From assembly GCA_014058105.1 (NCBI GenBank), contig JACGCM010001129.1:1809001-1873000 (forward strand): a stretch of DNA of 64,000 bases, written 5' to 3'. The notes under the pieces are model-generated. The model searched no databases and was not told the DNA's origin. It saw only the letters and a list, made by a program, of their open reading frames with translations. The translations under genes were made by a program, and so were the position numbers. Source of the stretch: Kingdonia uniflora. Lineage: Eukaryota; Streptophyta; Magnoliopsida; Ranunculales; Circaeasteraceae. Below, piece after piece: positions 33,601-46,169 of this stretch (its first letter is position 1; each line of letters opens with the position of its first letter).

Positions 33601-35322
33601 TTGTTGGGCCTCAGGCGCGACCTTATCCACCGTTGCCTGGTAAGACTTTTTTAACTCTACAATCTCTATGATCGATTACATCTTCACTTCTTCCAGCTCT
33701 TTCTCGAGCTCAGCACCCCGCTTCTCAATCCCTGATTTCCCTTATACGAAACCGAGGCAGATACCTTTCACAACGCGGGAAACCTACAAAAAACATAAAT
33801 CACAAAAAACCTGTTACACATCAATTTGAAAATAGTCAATCACACTAATTCAATAAATCGGACTTACCCTACATAATTCCTCATGCACCGCGAAGTTCAC
33901 CTTCTCAGCATCCTCCAACACTACTGCCTTGAACTTATTCTCCAAAGCCAACAGCTCATCCTCCATGCTTGATACCCCAACATTGCCCTTCGGCTTATTC
34001 GAAAGAGGAGGATTGTCCATCTTCCTCTTCTTCAAGCCACCCTCGACCTCCATACATTCTGCGCTCAAGAAGATCAACACAGATGTCTTCAGTTTTCTCT
34101 TCTTGGAAATCTTGCGGCGAGTGGTTCCCGATCTAACCCCACCAGCCCGCGGCTTCCCGGCGGGTAATGGAACATTTCCAAATGAGGGAAAAGGTAAATT
34201 ACTAGCCCCTGTTTTATCCACCGCAGTTGGAGATGCCACCGAAGATGAAATCCCACTTGCCATTTTTCTATTCGCCTGTGACTTCTAGACTTTAACAAAT
34301 TTACTGTTCACCCTCTTGTGCCTACTTATCTCAAGTTCGTTTAGCACTATTTCTAGGTCAACTTGGGCTACTGTATCGATCAAATATTCGCCTCTCTTTA
34401 CTGCAGAACGAGGATCTGCATACAACACAAAAATTATCATAAACAAACAGAGCACAAACAGGCACAGTTCAAAATTATTAATATTTACTTACGTTTCTTA
34501 ACATTTTTATATTTGAGAGCTAGGAGGAGCTCGTCAGCTCGCCGGAGACACTCGCCTTTCACCCAAATCACATTATCATTCCATACTCTTTCAGCAAAAT
34601 TAAAGTCAAAAAATTAGGGTTGAGTCAAGTTGGAAGAGAAGTACGCACCCGGATGAAGTAATGTATTTTACAGTATAATACTTTAAAATACTAGAAGGAG
34701 TTATTCTTCTCTTATTTCCCTCATGGGCCCACCTCCTATTTAAATTCTCAGAGACATTAATCACCTCCCACATATTACCATTTAGTTGGGCCGGGTATGC
34801 CTTGATCTTGTTCATAATGCCTTTCGCAAGGTTGCTTAAAGGCACCACTAAGCCATATTCGAACTATGCCAAATAACATAGAAAACCCTCATCCAAATTA
34901 CCTCCAATATTCCTACCAAAATACTCAAGATGAAGAGACTCTAGCATTTTCCTATGAATTTTCTCATGATCCAAGTCAGGAAGCAAGAAAAATATACTTT
35001 CACCCCCCTTTCCATCAGAACACCCCCTAAATAATCTCCCTTCATACTCTATTACATCCCCCCATACACCAACTATACTACTTTTACATTTACAATACTC
35101 CTTAAACAAATTTGAATTTACAGTATACCAATAGAGATTACCAAGGAAATCTGGAAACTTTAGTTGCTCCTTTCCTTCCATCTTCTCTGAATTGCTCCCC
35201 CCATCAACATCTCGAGCGACCTCATTTGAATTATTCTTAATAAGCTTGCCCCCTACAAATTCAGCGACCTCACATCCTACATTTTCATTCTCATTCGAAC
35301 GACTCAAGGTGGAAGGCTCCAT
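30668..35322 (-). pseudogene. Antisense extra-ORF region of the Tat-type Gypsy element (decayed)
   Basis: A series of minus-strand open segments (35322-34864, 34848-34606, 34263-33850, 33588-33394, 32446-32099, 31365-31177, 30868-30668) lies between the sense-strand integrase and the 3' LTR. The upstream segments contain LYWYTVNSNLFKEYCK and VPLSNLAKGIMNKIKAYPAQ, then a Lys-rich segment with RRKISKKRKLKTS. The downstream segments are rich in Lys/Glu/Leu with heptad-like spacing, suggesting coiled coil. Extra ORFs in antisense orientation are established for Tat-lineage elements (for example Grande and Retand). The segments are probably one former multi-exon or now frame-shifted gene. A 150-bp near-duplicate block with ACTTCGTCACGCGGAGTC lies at 33225-33395 and 33405-33590. 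Function is unknown. Confidence 0.55.
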
Positions 35323-37868
35323 CTCGAACTATAAGCTCGAAAAAGGACGTTTACTTCTAAGTTCTTTTGCACGAATCTACACCTACATAAAGGTCCAGGT
35401 ATTTCAATCAATTTTTATATTTCTCTTTAATTGTTATTTTTCATATAAACAAAAAAACAAAATAATATGTATATATACAGTATATTATTTTTATCCATCT
35501 ACAGTACTTAACACTCAAAAGAAAGGAAAACAGATTTAAAAAAGGCAATTTTTCCTCAAAACTGTACATAAGCAAAATTTCCCCATATAGTAAACATTTC
35601 AAAATTCAAATACACAAAACTAGAGGAAATAATCCATAAATGCAAAAATGAGGAAATCATCACTAACCTTCAATGTCAAAAAAGGAATCAGGCACCGTAA
35701 AGGCTTCCTTCTTCACAACAGAACTCCGTAACAATAAAAAAAATGAACCCCAACAATAGCAACTTCCTCTTCCCTACGAAAACGATGCCACTCTCTGGGG
35801 TTTTCTCTCTAAAATTTCTGCAATCAAACTTTCTCTATCTCTCTAGATTTTTGCCTTTCTATTTTCTATAAATGTTTAGAAAAAGAAATAGTGGGACTAT
35901 TTATAAGTTTTCTTTCTAACCACTGACAGTTTTTGGGACTCACGCAAGCCGCCCTCAGTTTTACAACCAAGGCATCTCTTCCACTGTTCCTGTCAGATGA
36001 CTCATACCTTTTGGGTATAAACATCTTTTCATCATTAACCCAAACCCTCTAATTAAATGCATCTTTCTCTCTCCTACTCATCCCTCTTTTACACCTTCTT
36101 ACATCCATGATGACAAAATCCCCTCACACAAAATTGACCTATACCTAAAAAAAGTCATACTTTTAATTTCATATTCTCTTACTTACTTATAACAACTTCA
36201 CCATCATTCCCAATGCTCCAACATTCGAAATTTAAATAAATCATAACCAACTTTCACATAAAACACATAACATAAATGTTATTCACCTATATACAATTAC
36301 ATTATTTCAACCTACACACATGATCGACCTCTCAAAGATAGTTACATCTAAAACAACCAAGGTGCATTGCAGCATCATGTCTGATTAGTTTCCCACCGAC
36401 AATCCTCTCGTCTTCAACAACTATCTCATCTAGTGTAATCTCTTTTACAGCAATTCTTTGAGCTTCAGGCTCGACAATCATTTTACAGAATTCCTCACAC
36501 CAAAAAGGATGATCAACCTCATTCACTTTAGCCCTTGCATTCAGCCCACCGACCTGCTACAATACAGCAACAGGCAACTCGGTATCATAATCAAACTGCT
36601 CGAATAACCTTTTACAAACTTTAGCTACCTTTATAGCCAAACGCTCCTCAACCGCATGTCAAACTCTTTAAGAACGAGTCCTCACGATGTCTACTAATTT
36701 AATATCTTCATCTACCCCTTATTTATAAGTATAGAATCCAATATCGTCCAATCATCTTGTACGCCTCTCAAATGCTACCTGATAAGCATCACAACTATCA
36801 TAGTTATCCACCCTAACAAACAGATACGTATCTCTCCGCCTCAGATCGAACAATACATACTAATTGGTCAAAAAAAATTTACATTTCTTTTCAAACTATA
36901 TTGTTATTAAATCACATCGAGCAGCGCATGCTTATTTTCGTCCTACATAATAATTATTTTTATCAGTTCGATACTCAGATTTGTAACATTCAATACATAT
37001 ACAGTACAAACGATCTTCCATTTATAATTTGAAAAATATTTCATATTTTAATCTAATAATACTATATTCTACAATTCGATATAATCATTTTCATCTACTA
37101 ATCCAAAGTTTAAGACGTTTGATATCATAACAACCTTTTTTATTAGCATAAAACTGCACACTATAGAATACTTTACATGAAACAGTAAGTTACAGATTCT
37201 TCTAACAGATTGTTCTATAGATTATAATCAATATCAGGTATCGGTAAGAATTCCAAGTATGAACACTAGAAGCATCATTCACCTCTGAAACTACCACTTC
37301 TTCAAGAAAAAGAAGATGGTTGTAACATAAGCATACTTCTACCACCGCCTCCTCCTACATGACCCAATCACTCATAGGATAACAGTGAGATTTCATGGTA
37401 CAGACGCCAGCAGCCTCATTCTCTTTAGTTATGGCATCCTCTGTAAGCAAACGAAGACACACCCTGTGTTGTTCCCCCTCTACCGCGTCATATGGTAGTA
37501 ATCCTTATCCGCTTCCACTACCTCCTCGTATGTCATACTATGATAGGTAGGATGCATTGAAATGGGAGTAGTTAGATCTAAGGACTGCATCCCAAAGTAG
37601 CAGAACTGGAGTTCCAGTACTTTGGTAAGAACCCTAAATTCATACACTTGACGTCTGGTTCTCACCATTATCACTATAAAAGATTTGAAAAGATAGAAAC
37701 TTGAAGAAGAATAATAGGCAGTACAACGATAGTATTTATACAGAGACGTACATTTAACGCAGGGAGGATTTCCAAAACAGTCATCATTCAAATAATACTT
37801 ATGGGAAACCCAACAACCAATTAAACACATTCGCAATCCTAACAGTATTCCAATTCCCAATGCTAAGA
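35323..37868. other. Remainder of the Gypsy internal region, mostly non-coding
   Basis: AT-rich sequence between the antisense ORF cluster and the inserted Copia element. Short minus-strand open stretches at 36332-36526 (with VNEVDHPFWCEEFCKMIV-like text) and 37480-37860 (with MVRTRRQVYEF) may be more exons of the antisense gene. I cannot assign them. Confidence 0.35.
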
Positions 37869-38468
37869 AATAAACTCAAATTATGTTCGAGGTCATTTTA
37901 GTTCGAGTTATTTAAGTTCAAGGATTAAAGTCGGATTGAAAATAAGATTTTTAATGTTCAGATTCGAACTGGTTATGATCAACTGAATTTTGAGCTGGTT
38001 AAGTTACCTAAAGATTTGAGCTGGTTAAGTTACCTGAAGTTTGAGCTGGTTAAGTTACCTAGAGACTCAAGCTGGTTCTGTTCGAGTAGTTGAAGTTGAA
38101 CTCGAAGTAGGTCGAATTCGTTCGAACGAAAATGGAGATCGTTCGAACAAGTTATCTGATTTTGCGTTTGGAATTTGAAGACCGAAGAAGTCGCTCGAAC
38201 GAGATTGAATTTTGTTCGAACGACATGTATGTTTCTAGGGCTGGAACCTTTAATTGCTAGAGTTGTTTGAATGAATTTGTGTTTCATTCGAACGAGTTGT
38301 GTTAGGTTACCCTTGGGAGTTCTTCTAAGATGTTAAGTTTGCCTTGAGATCCGTTCTACTTGCATTTAGTCCTCTAGTATATAAAGAGGACTTAGGCTAT
38401 TTGTTTGCCATATCCTTCTATGTGAGTTTAATTCTAGAGACCTAGAATTTGAGAGACTCCATTAGAAA
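37869..38468 (+). repeat. 5' LTR (partial) of the degenerate Copia element
   Basis: It aligns with 41184-41785 with scattered substitutions. It carries three tandem GAGCTGGTTAAGTTACCT units (about 37992-38060) and several TTCGAACGA motifs, plus a TATA box TAGTATATAAAGAGG near 38377. The last 200 bp present in the 3' LTR are missing. Confidence 0.75.
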
Positions 38469-41183
38469 TTACGTCGGGTAAAAGCGAATTGTCTAACAAT
38501 GATGAGTATTATCACATAGTAGATAATGGAGATGCTTAAATTGCATTAACGAATGATAATTCGTTAAGTTCGGACACGATGCAATATGAGTCTAGTATGG
38601 CTAGAAATATGTTTTTGAGCCAACTATCGGACTTGGGTCTTTTGGCTACCTTCGGCGATGATGTTTTTGCGATCATGAAGGATGTTACTATTTTATATTA
38701 GGACAAAAGACAAGATGTGTTCTTAGGGACATGTAACGTTAATGATGAGATTATTGGTATTGTTATTTCGATGGTGAACTCTAGAGCATGGCATAAAAAA
38801 CTTGGTCACGTGAGCATTTGGATGAAAACATTATTCTCGAGGAGAATACTTGACAAGTAAAAATTAAAAGATTTGTTCTTTTGTGAAGACGTTGTCTTGG
38901 TGAAGTAAAAGAAAGTTGGGTTTTCTAGAAAGAGAAGAAAATGAGTATGGGATCGAACCACTTATTCGATGATGTATAGGAACCGACTAGAGTTAGTTCC
39001 AACAGGGGATTTCATGGTTTTGTTATTTTCATTGGTGATTCCACACGAGAGTTTGGTATACATTTCTTGAAGAATGAAACTGATTAGTTTGATGTCTTCG
39101 ATAGATGGAAAGCTTAGGTTGAGATTGCGACGGGTTTAATGTTGAAGTATATTGGGTTTAACGGTGATGGTGATCAATTTTGTTGTGATGAGTTTGTTAT
39201 AAATAAAACATTTATTGGGATTGAAAGACTTGAGAAGATCCCAATAATACTACAAGAGTTTGGTATGGCTGAAAGTGTGGTCCGTGAGATTACTGAAAGG
39301 GCGCGAAGTATAAAATGTTCATCGAGTTGTCAAAGTGGTTTTGGGCGAATTCGGTAGTTTCGGTGGTTGATATAGAGTCTTGGTATGCATTAGATCTTGG
39401 ACTATAAGAAGAGATCACTTGGTCAAAAAATGGAGGTAATCATTTATAATTCTTTTGTCTATTCTTGTAGTAGATCATTACTAGATTATGTGTCTAGTTT
39501 ATGCATGTTCATTGGATATGTTTGTGATAATTTTGGTGACCAATCTTGTGATGAAAAAAATCATAAAATTATCCATCTTATTGATGTGATATTCAATGAT
39601 GATGTATTTTGCGAAGACATGGATAAGTGGACCGGAAAAGTGGATTTATCGGGGTCATGTGAGTATGTAAAAATCTCTACAAAGATAGTGTTGGAACCAT
39701 TGGTTAAAAAGGTCCAACGATAACCGTATACTCTTCCGATTGTAATGAAAGAAGAACCAAGGTTTTGAGACCTGCAGCCCGTTATCATTACTCTCGATAT
39801 TGGTTGTGGCTCGCTGGTATTGCTGATGACTACAAGGTGAGATCATGGGCAAGTGGGAGCTTGTCATGGATGATGATGAGATGGGATCTCAATTGTCATA
39901 TCGGATATAGGATGTAATCCTATTACTGATTGTAAAACTTTTTACTTCACAAGTTGGTTTACAAGTTAAACAAGAATAAGTTTGTTCAAGCAGTTCAAGG
40001 TGAAACTTGTGGTAAAGTGTTTTCAAGAAGAAACGGGTGTTTATGTCAAGATATTTTTTTGGATCACCAGTTGTGAAGCTAGTTATATTGCGGTGGCTTT
40101 ATTTCTTCGGATTGAGTAATTCTTGATACAGAATAAAAAAAATTCATGATTGATCTTATTGAAGATGGGTATGTAAGTCGGTTACATAGATACATAGTTA
40201 CTGGGTGAAGTTGCATTATGGAGGCTCATACATGAGGGCCCATATGCGTGTTCAAGATATATACTGAAACGATGGGGCTCGATGTTAGATATGTTTATAT
40301 CATTGGTGGAATTATGAAATTCCACAGAGACCATTATTGATGTTATGAGTTTTTTTTTTTGAGAACTCATGGATCATTCGTTCTTAGAGTATGAATGATA
40401 TGCTAGTTGCGTATGTAAGTTCTAGCATGGGTGAGATTGAAGAGTCATGGAAACGGTTATCTCAATAAAGGGTTGAACTGATGTATTGGCTAATCATTAG
40501 CATATGGTATAATACAACATGAAGATCGTGAAGCAGAAGTTGTTATTGACTTAGTACATTGAGACTGATTGGAGTGTTATTTGGTAGCGCACCATTTGTG
40601 GCTACTTCAGGCTTGAGACACATGTTTGTTTAACTATGGAATATGATATGAGTGCAGATCGAGGTATATCTAAACTCATTGATGATTTGTTTGCTAATGT
40701 AAGTCATTGTTTATATGAGACCAGAGTTTTCTCATGAAGTGGGAGTTATGAGACGTTGATAATAAATATTATGTATTCGAATAAGACTCGGTTGTAGCTC
40801 ATACCTATGGAGTATTTCTTGTTTAGCTTGTAGGATTGTATGCACTTGTGATGGCGGTGTACGTTAGTGACATAGAAAGGGCTACAAATTTGTGGTGTTA
40901 TACCGAAGCTACTTGGGTATCGCGATGACAATGGTTAACTGTATCATTGATTGTAAAGGCATAAATACAGTGTAGTACGGTAGCTTTTGGCGTAAAGATT
41001 TCGGTTTGAGACAGTTACAAGTATAGTTACTTTGAAGATGGGTGAAGTTACGGGAACCTCATATTTCAAATTTCAAGTGGGAGATTTGTTGAAGATTATA
41101 ATATTTGGTAAGTACGAGCAATTCATTTGGAGATCTGGAGATGGGTTATGATAGATTCGATTTCAAGTGGGAGATTATTAAAG

Positions 41184-41999
41184 TGTGAACTCGAATTATG
41201 TTCGAGGTCATTTTAGGTCGAGTTATTTCAGTTCAAGGATTGAAGTCGGATTGAAAATGAAATTTTCAATGTTCATATTCGAACTGGTTATGATTGATTA
41301 AAGTTTGAGCTGGTTAAGTTACCTGAAGATTCGAGCTGGTTAAGTTACTTGAAGTTTGAGCTGGTTAAGTTACCTAGAGACTCGAACTGATTCTGTTCGA
41401 GCAGTTGAAGTTAAACTCAAAGTAGGTCAAAGTCGTTTGAATGAAAATGGAGCTTGTTTGAATGAGTTATCTGATTTTGTGTTTGAAATTTGAAGACCGA
41501 AGAAGTCGTTCGAACGAGATTGGATTTCGTTCGAACGACATGTATGTTTCTAGGGCTAGAACCTTTTATTGCTAGAGTCTTTCGAATGAGTTTGTGTTTT
41601 GTTCGAACGAGTTGTGTTAGGTTTCCCTTAGGAGCTCTTCTAAGACGTTGAGTTTGCCTTGAGATCCGTTCTACTTCTATTTAGTCCTCTAGTATATAAA
41701 AAGGACTTAGGTTATTTGTTTGTCGTATCCTTCTGTGTGAGTTTAATTCTAAAGACCTAGAATTTGAGAGACTTCATTAAAGCTTGAGAAGCTTGGAGTG
41801 ATCATTGTTACCCGTTTGATTATCATAGTGGATTGTTCGGGGAGTGGTTTTTTATCTGCAAGGGTTTTCCACTTCCCTCCTCTGGGAATTCTTATGTCCT
41901 TGTTGTTCTGGCTTAATTATTTCTTCTGTTAGGGCTTATTCTGCGTATCATTCTTGTTAAGGAGGAGAGAGTAGCTACCTCGATTCTTAGTACCCAACA
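41184..41999 (+). repeat. 3' LTR of the degenerate Copia element
   Basis: TG...CA ends (TGTGAACTC to CCCAACA), 816 bp, directly after a polypurine tract. It shares the GAGCTGGTTAAGTTACCT repeats, TTCGAACGA motifs and TATA box with the 5' copy. Confidence 0.75.
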
Positions 42000-42140
42000 G
42001 TCCATTACACTTCCAAGGCAAAATTCCACGTACCAAATCCACCATTGCCAATATCAGACAACCTCTTCGTATTCTAATACTGAGCTCGATTAAACCATCT
42101 TAACTCAAGATTCATGTGCCTTCAGTTGGGAGGTGGCTAT

Positions 42141-42664
42141 TGTAGGGACTTATCCCTTGAGCTGGGATATCATAGAGCTAATACCATGCCAGACTCGCAC
42201 AACATGCACGTGACATATGCTATCAACAATGACACCTGGACTACGAACTGTAGAAGAACGTGGATCAAGCACTCCAAGTAAAGCAAAATAAGTCAAGGAC
42301 ACCTGTCTCCCACGCACTAACAGTTACTGAGATAACCTCTACTCTTCCCCCAATTCAGGAGAACGGGCTGATACATGTAAACGAAGCGAGACTAATGTCT
42401 ATAAAAGGGGCAGAACACAGAAAAAGAAAGGGACCATCAAAAGTTTATTAAGCTTAAGAGATCATAACTTGTAAATCAAATTATCAATCTCAATCAAGCA
42501 ATAAAGTTACAACTACTAAAATCTTCAAGCCGAGGTCGTGGTTTTTACCTATTAGAGGTTTGCATGCTAAACCCTGTGTCAATTTCTATTATTTATTCTA
42601 TTTGTTATTACAGGTACATTTGGAGTAAGAGCCTTTCGAGCTATTACAAATTTAGGCCCTTACA
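42141..42664 (+). repeat. 3' LTR of the Tat-type Gypsy element
   Basis: The 524-bp repeat begins TGTAGGGACTTATCCC and ends GGCCCTTACA, preceded by the polypurine tract GGGAGGTGGCTAT. TATA CTATAAAAGGGG lies at 42399-42410, and an AAGCCGAGGTCGTGGTTTTT block at about 42527-42546. The reverse-strand solo LTR at 58756-59322 has the same ends (TGTAGGGAC...GGCCATTACA), so both belong to one family. The matching 5' LTR is absent because the element is truncated. Confidence 0.75.
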
Positions 42665-42689
42665 TCACCCATGTCATCTGAGTAGAACT

Positions 42690-44622
42690 CACTTATCTTC
42701 TTCTTTTTGTCGTATCGTCCATCAGTGAAATTGGAGGTGAGAAACTCCAATACCTGTGGAAAGTGTTCTTCAAACTACTTAGGTAATTCCTCACTCTTAT
42801 TAAAGGTGTTAACTCAGCTATCCCTTCTTACCTTATGTCTGTTTTTTTTGTTTCCTGTCAAAGTGTGCAAAACACTAGACTCGCTAAATGCAATATTCCT
42901 TTGGGTCACCAACGAAGAAGGAAATAACAAAGCGCATCTCATAAGCTGGAAAAAAAATTGTAGACCGAAGAAAAAAAGCGGTCTGGGTACCAAAACTTAT
43001 TATCTCCATAGTCAGGCTCTTCTAGCCAAGTTATTCTAGAGAATCATGAAAGAGCCAAATAAGTTGTGGGCTAGCTCTATGATCAAAATGTACCCTCACA
43101 AAGAGTCCAAATAAGTTGTGGGCTAGCTCTATGATCAAAAAGTACCCTCACAAAGAGTCACTTATGACTGTTAACTATAAACCTAGTAACTCCTGGATCT
43201 GAAAAAGGAATCATAAAGGATCGTAATAACATCTTGTCAACATAGGAGTTGGTGAGAACATTGATTTTTAGCTAGAACCCTTGATTCGTACTCTAAAATA
43301 TGGTAGACCTATTGGCCCGATTTGCAAGGACAGACCCTCACTAAAGTTACTGACCTCATATGCCCAATTACTTATTCCTAGAATACCGACCGCGTTTTGA
43401 CCTCTTTTTTTAGATTGTATTGCAGAAGAGATCTACAAAATTACTCAGTATTCACCGAACAGCAGATATCCTTTGTTGGAAGGAAGAAAAAAAATGACAT
43501 CCTCACTGTTAAATCTGTTTATAAAAAAAATTTACCACTAATTCTCCTACAAGTTCTTGACCTGTGCAGAAGCAGTACAAAAATACTTGGGAGGCTATGT
43601 GGAAGTTGCACACTCTTTTTAGGGTTCAATATGTCATATGGAAAACTATGCATGAAGGTTTGCCCATAAACCTCAAACTCCAGTACGGGAAGACCTGGGT
43701 AACTCCATTTATCCAAGAAGTGGATCCGAAGAAGAGTCCATAACGCATGCTCTTTTCTTTTGTAAGAACCTTAAAAGCATATGGTGTGATTTCGATCACT
43801 CCCTCAATACTGATCTTTGGATTTATACAGACTCCCTTCAGAGACTTCTTATTGCTCTTGTCCATGACTTTTGCTCTGGACAAGACACTAGTAGTTGTTG
43901 AACCCACCTTAGTACCATCATGTATTCTATCTGGCTTTCCAGATTTGACATGATTTTCAGAAATTCAACAACTATTTCTTGTGAAATTATGTCTAGAGCT
44001 AAGTGTTACATTGTAAATAAACCTCTTCAAACCATCTTTCTTCAACCTCAGATATGTGGATCTTTCCCGGTTGTGGAAGAAGGTTGGTGTACTATTACAG
44101 TCGATGCTTCTTGGCTGAAAAACAGAAATTCTAATGGGATATGATTTGTTATTTGGATCTCTAATTCAGATATTGTTGTTGCAGGGCACAACATCAAGCA
44201 AGCTGCAAATGCCGAAGAAGCCGAGGCAAGGGCCATTCTCAAGGGTTTGAGAGCAGCTGCTGGGGAGTTGGAGATCAAAAAAGTTGTGCTATTGACATAC
44301 TGCCAACGCATTGTTAAAGCTTCTTAGACATACTGCCAACGCATTGTTAAAGCTTCTACAGAAAAAATTATATATATAGACCTTTCTTGGGGAGCTCTTA
44401 CGGTGGCGCCAGAGATAACGAACACTTTGTCTTGTTTTGAGGACTTTAGCCTATTATATATTCGTCGTTCGTTAAATTTCGGCGCATATGTTTTAGCGTC
44501 TTGGGGTTCCTCTAATCCCCCCACATTTTGTAATACGCCATCTACGGTGATTAACTTTCTAAACTTTGTAATCCCTGTTTAATTAATATATGTTTTGTTT
44601 ACAAAAAAAAAAGAAAAAAAAA
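42690..44622 (+). mobile_element. 5'-truncated LINE (non-LTR retrotransposon)
   Basis: The plus-strand translation shows the end of LINE reverse transcriptase (IPVKVCKTLDSLNAIFLW, then HLISWKKNCRPKKKSGLG, 42840-42990). A decayed zinc-ribbon RT-associated region follows, and then an RNase H domain (TITVDASW at about 44095, AEEAEARAILKGLRAA at 44210-44258, LNFGAYVLASWGSSNP at 44470-44520). The element ends in an A-rich tail (44601-44622), the expected 3' end. It has several stops and frameshifts. Two local tandem duplications (52 bp at 43055-43158; 33 bp at about 44294-44358) lie inside it. 5' truncation is usual for LINE insertions. Confidence 0.85.
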
Positions 44623-44629
44623 AGGTAAT

Positions 44630-45225
44630 TTCTCTAAGGCATGTACGAGTTCATAAACTTTGTCGAATGTGTATCCTGATGGTAGATAAAGGGATTCAAG
44701 GACATTTTCAACGATAAGGATTTCGGCATCTGCAAAGGAAAGAGATGCCATCCATTGATTTTTCGCAAAAGAAACAAACCGGCCAGCAAATTTGTCTAGT
44801 ATTTGGGCTAGATAACTGGCCAGATTTCTTCAACTTTGGTGTAGGCATTATGAGCTATGTCCAGGATCGAATCTCCAATAGTGAGAGGGGGGGGGGGCAC
44901 TTACCCAAAGATGGCAGCTCTGGCAAAAAAAAAATACATAATGGAAACTCAAAAATCTTCAACAAGCCTTAGCTATATCTAAATCGAAAGTACTCAGTGG
45001 CTTCATCTTCAATCTTGGTCAGAAAAAGGAGGTCTGCCATCAAACCAGTCTTCACTATGAGAAAAAAAAACCCTCTTGACCAGTTGATCAGCAGAAAAAT
45101 TATACCCTCTCCATATAGAGGAGAATCTGTTAGAGATAATTTAAATCTTATGAACCTGTAAGTATAGCTTTCCCTTTGATTGAGCAATAGCAATGTATAT
45201 AGCAGCAACGTTTTCAGTAACAATG
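44630..45225 (-). pseudogene. Unassigned minus-strand coding remnant, possibly LINE-derived
   Basis: Just after the LINE tail, the minus strand is open across about 44817-44636, with text such as FAKNQWMASLSFADAEIL and SLYLPSGYTFDKVYEL. The composition is that of a real protein, but I do not recognise the family. A G run at 44886-44896 and an A run at 44926-44935 are present. 45223-44969 has another open stretch without recognisable motif. It may belong to the same minus-strand LINE as 46170-46870. Confidence 0.35.
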
Positions 45226-45392
45226 AAGAGCAACAGTAACTCAGTTGTTGTTCTGGTAATGAGTAGCAACAATTATACCGGTAGGAAGTATGAGGTAAAC
45301 TCCAGCAAAAGGCAATGGAATAACATGTAGGTTCAACAGCAAAAACAGTTGGATTGGTAGCGCAAGTTCAGGCAGCAAGAGCTGTTGGGTAA

Positions 45393-45572
45393 GGCAGGTT
45401 TCGGCAAACAACAAACAGTTATCAGAACTGGTTGTAACAGCAGCAAGAAACAGGCAGATTCCGGCAAACAACAAACAGTTATCAGAACTGGTTGTAACAG
45501 CAGCAAGAAACAGGCAGATTCCGGCAAAGAACAAACAGTTATCAGAACTGGTTGTAACAGCAGCAAGAAGAA
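45393..45572. repeat. 60-bp tandem repeat, three copies
   Basis: Three consecutive 60-bp units differ by only a few bases; each contains AACAAACAGTTATCAGAACT and GGTTGTAACAGCAGCAAGAA. Because 60 is a multiple of three, frames stay open on both strands. The surrounding sequence also repeats AGCAG/GGCAG words (45320-45600). Confidence 0.9.
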
Positions 45573-46169
45573 CTGATCACCGGCAGTTTCAGGCAAGCAG
45601 TTGAAGTTTGAGGAGGGAACTCAGCGCCTACAGGAACGGAGGTCTGATCTCTTTCCAGGATACAACGAGCGTAACGTATACAGTAGACTTCAGTTATCCC
45701 GGAAGTCTACGTAAGAATGAAGTATGCACCACCCTTAGGTAACCGTACAAGAAAGGGAGAGAGAAGAGTTGTGTTCTGTGTTATATTTTAGAAGGTGGTG
45801 AGGAGTTGTTTTTATAGAGAGAGTTTGCCCAACGGCTCTCTCTTTATTCAAACGTAGAGCCAATTGCCCAATCACAATCCCAATTCCAAGTCCGATCCCG
45901 AGCTGGCCCAGCCTACCGGGCCGCCTGAGAGAGGTCCAAGTGTGTATAGAGTATAAAATCCTCTCACACACTCACACAATTATACACTCTCTCTATGTCA
46001 CATGTTACACACATGTCACATGGGTACTACCTTATATGTTTAGTTCCTCTATTGTTTATAAACAATGTGGGACTAAACTTTAGGCTATAGTATAGGAGTC
46101 ACATAAAATAGATGACCAAGAGGTCATGGGTTCAAGGCTCAAAAGAGGTATAAGTTTTGAAAAATTCCA

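Larger units (their letters stand above)
37869..41999 (+). mobile_element. Degenerate Copia LTR retrotransposon inside the Gypsy element
   Basis: The two ends share a long direct repeat: 37869-38468 (5' LTR, truncated at its 3' side) and 41184-41999 (3' LTR, TGTGAACTC...CCCAACA, 816 bp). A polypurine tract TTTCAAGTGGGAGATT (41161-41176) precedes the 3' LTR; a duplicate of it lies at about 41070-41085. Internal translation shows decayed Copia landmarks: SRAWHKKLGHVS (GAG pre-integrase), then an integrase-like STREFGIHFLKNE and ATGLMLKYIGFNGDGDQF (39030-39180). It has many stops, and no clear RT remains in the shortened (about 2.7 kb) interior. The target duplication was not found. Confidence 0.7.
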
